Assembly: GCF_000317555.1 (NCBI RefSeq)
Contig: NC_019745.1
Coordinates: 4,964,001-5,028,000 of the forward strand
Reading direction: 5' to 3'
Length of the DNA: 64,000 nucleotides
Source of the DNA: Gloeocapsa sp. PCC 7428
GTDB lineage: Bacteria > Cyanobacteriota > Cyanobacteriia > Cyanobacteriales > Chroococcidiopsidaceae
Below are positions 63,069 to 64,000 of this stretch, one piece after another. The position numbers and the translations under genes are program-made. Numbering within the stretch: position 1 is the stretch's first letter; the number at the start of each line of letters is the position of its first letter. The notes under the pieces were generated by a model that saw nothing but the letters and a program-made list of their open reading frames with translations, was not told the origin of the DNA and searched no databases.

Positions 63069-64000
63069 TCAGTTTGTGGTGATTCGGCGATCGCTACCAA
63101 ATAAAATCAGCGAAATTGCGATCGCGGCGGATAAACTTGCAGCAGTGTAAAATACAGATGGTAATCCACTGCGGTTCAACACAGGACTCAGCAGAATAGG
63201 CGAACAAAATTGTCCTAAAAATCCGGCACCTGCGCCTAATGCTAAGATACTCGAACGCAGGTTTGCAGGTGCGATATCTGCTAAGGCACTATAAAGACTA
63301 GGTAGGACAATTCCAAATCCTGCCCCAAATAGTCCCGCCATGAATAAAATCAAGAAGAGTTGGTCGAGTAGCGGCAGCGTAGCTAAGGTGACAGCCATGA
63401 GTGCAAAACCTACGGCGCTAGCCTGTGCTGTACCTAAAGATTGTACCAAGCGTTTAGCGACAAATGCAGATACAATTGCGGCTCCAATAGCTCGTGTTGC
63501 CAGAATAATACCGTTAAGCGCTGCACCAGCATTGATAGTTGCTCTAAAGTAAAGTGGTGCGTAGATCACAACAGTATACATCACAATTGATGCCCCACCG
63601 AGAGTCATCAGTAACCCGACAACGCGGCGATCGCCTAAAATGTGACCAAGTTTGTTGCTAGCTATTTGATTGACTTTCGTTGGTTGCGTCTGTTGGCGTA
63701 ACATGACAACGGCAACGACTGCTAAGGGAATTCCGAGACTGTATAGCCCAAAAGTCAAGCGCCAGTTAATATTACCTAGCCAGCCTCCAAGTAGCGGAAA
63801 CAGAATTCCAGTAATTGTTAAGGTACTTGTTGCGTAAGCTAGCGCCTGCGATCGCTGTTGACCTTCGTACATATTACCAAGCAAACCAAGACTAGCGGCG
63901 GCAATTCCTCCACTTGCAACACCGAGTAAAGCTCGACTCACTAATAACGGTAAGATACTTTGTATGACTGCGCCTACTGTACCAAAGAATGCGTATAGCA
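63069..64000 (-). CDS. MFS transporter, C-terminal part
   Basis: At least 310 residues of a major-facilitator protein, open to the right window edge, so the N-terminal helices and start are missing. About nine membrane helices are seen; the loop after the first visible ones has GGWLGNINWRLTFG (the WR between helices 4 and 5) as in drug/H+ antiporters. It converges on the GH3 gene with 9 bases between stops. Substrate unknown. Confidence 0.9.
   Translation of the reverse strand, partial: LYAFFGTVGAVIQSILPLLVSRALLGVASGGIAAASLGLLGNMYEGQQRSQALAYATSTLTITGILFPLLGGWLGNINWRLTFGLYSLGIPLAVVAVVMLRQQTQPTKVNQIASNKLGHILGDRRVVGLLMTLGGASIVMYTVVIYAPLYFRATINAGAALNGIILATRAIGAAIVSAFVAKRLVQSLGTAQASAVGFALMAVTLATLPLLDQLFLILFMAGLFGAGFGIVLPSLYSALADIAPANLRSSILALGAGAGFLGQFCSPILLSPVLNRSGLPSVFYTAASLSAAIAISLILFGSDRRITTN

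Overview
The window reads as chromosomal DNA of a cyanobacterium. The octamer GCGATCGC (HIP1) recurs throughout, inside and between genes. The gene set includes CyanoQ (PsbQ), a one-helix high-light-inducible protein, an NrtS-type nitrate transporter, cobyric acid synthase and several protein families seen essentially only in cyanobacteria. Content and repeat style suggest a Chroococcidiopsis/Gloeocapsopsis-like lineage, but that placement is inference. No rRNA, tRNA, CRISPR array, transposase or prophage was recognised. Layout. 1-1.9 kb: the 3' part of a two-partner-secretion (ShlB/FhaC) outer-membrane gene and a graveyard of polysaccharide genes. 2.2-3.2 kb: peroxiredoxin Q and a secreted protein. 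3.2-11.4 kb: respiratory block with a DrrAB-like ABC exporter, heme A synthesis (ctaB, ctaA), and divergently the aa3 oxidase operon ctaC-ctaD-ctaE. 11.6-12.8 kb: a PAS-CRP regulator. 13.6-18.4 kb: small proteins, an HLIP, alanine dehydrogenase, a ferredoxin-MBL fusion and a DMT exporter. 18.4-23.3 kb: an RCK/ion-channel protein with an atypical pore, an RTX serralysin-type protease, a DUF1361 protein and a dead TMEM175 gene. 23.3-30.7 kb: VOC, ABM, pirin, DCC thioredoxin-like, CyanoQ, FAD oxidoreductase, zinc-ribbon, phasin-like and FKBP genes. 30.8-39.1 kb: copper-type P-ATPase, FHA protein, tmk-holB, SpoIID and RNase Z. 39.1-45.2 kb: an orphan NitT/TauT binding lipoprotein, cobQ with a small ferredoxin, nrtS, an SRPBCC gene and a wrecked zeta-carotene desaturase gene. 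45.4-54.7 kb: housekeeping and conserved cyanobacterial genes. 54.8-64 kb: a DevC-like permease, then a run of enzymes (radical SAM, amidohydrolase, Mpo1-like, fatty-acid-hydroxylase-like, JmjC-like cupin, divergent GH3 adenylating enzyme) and an MFS transporter cut by the window end. How the parts fit. CtaA and CtaB make heme A for the CtaCDE oxidase encoded next to them. The P-ATPase further along could supply copper, and the PAS-CRP protein is a plausible local regulator. The 56.2-63.1 kb block looks like an uncharacterised lipid or acyl-metabolite module and is the best candidate here for an undescribed system. A second theme is local decay and repeat activity: three pseudogene loci (polysaccharide, TMEM175, crtQ), a MITE-like family present twice, an octamer minisatellite between two genes, and a palindromic repeat inserted in frame in tmk.
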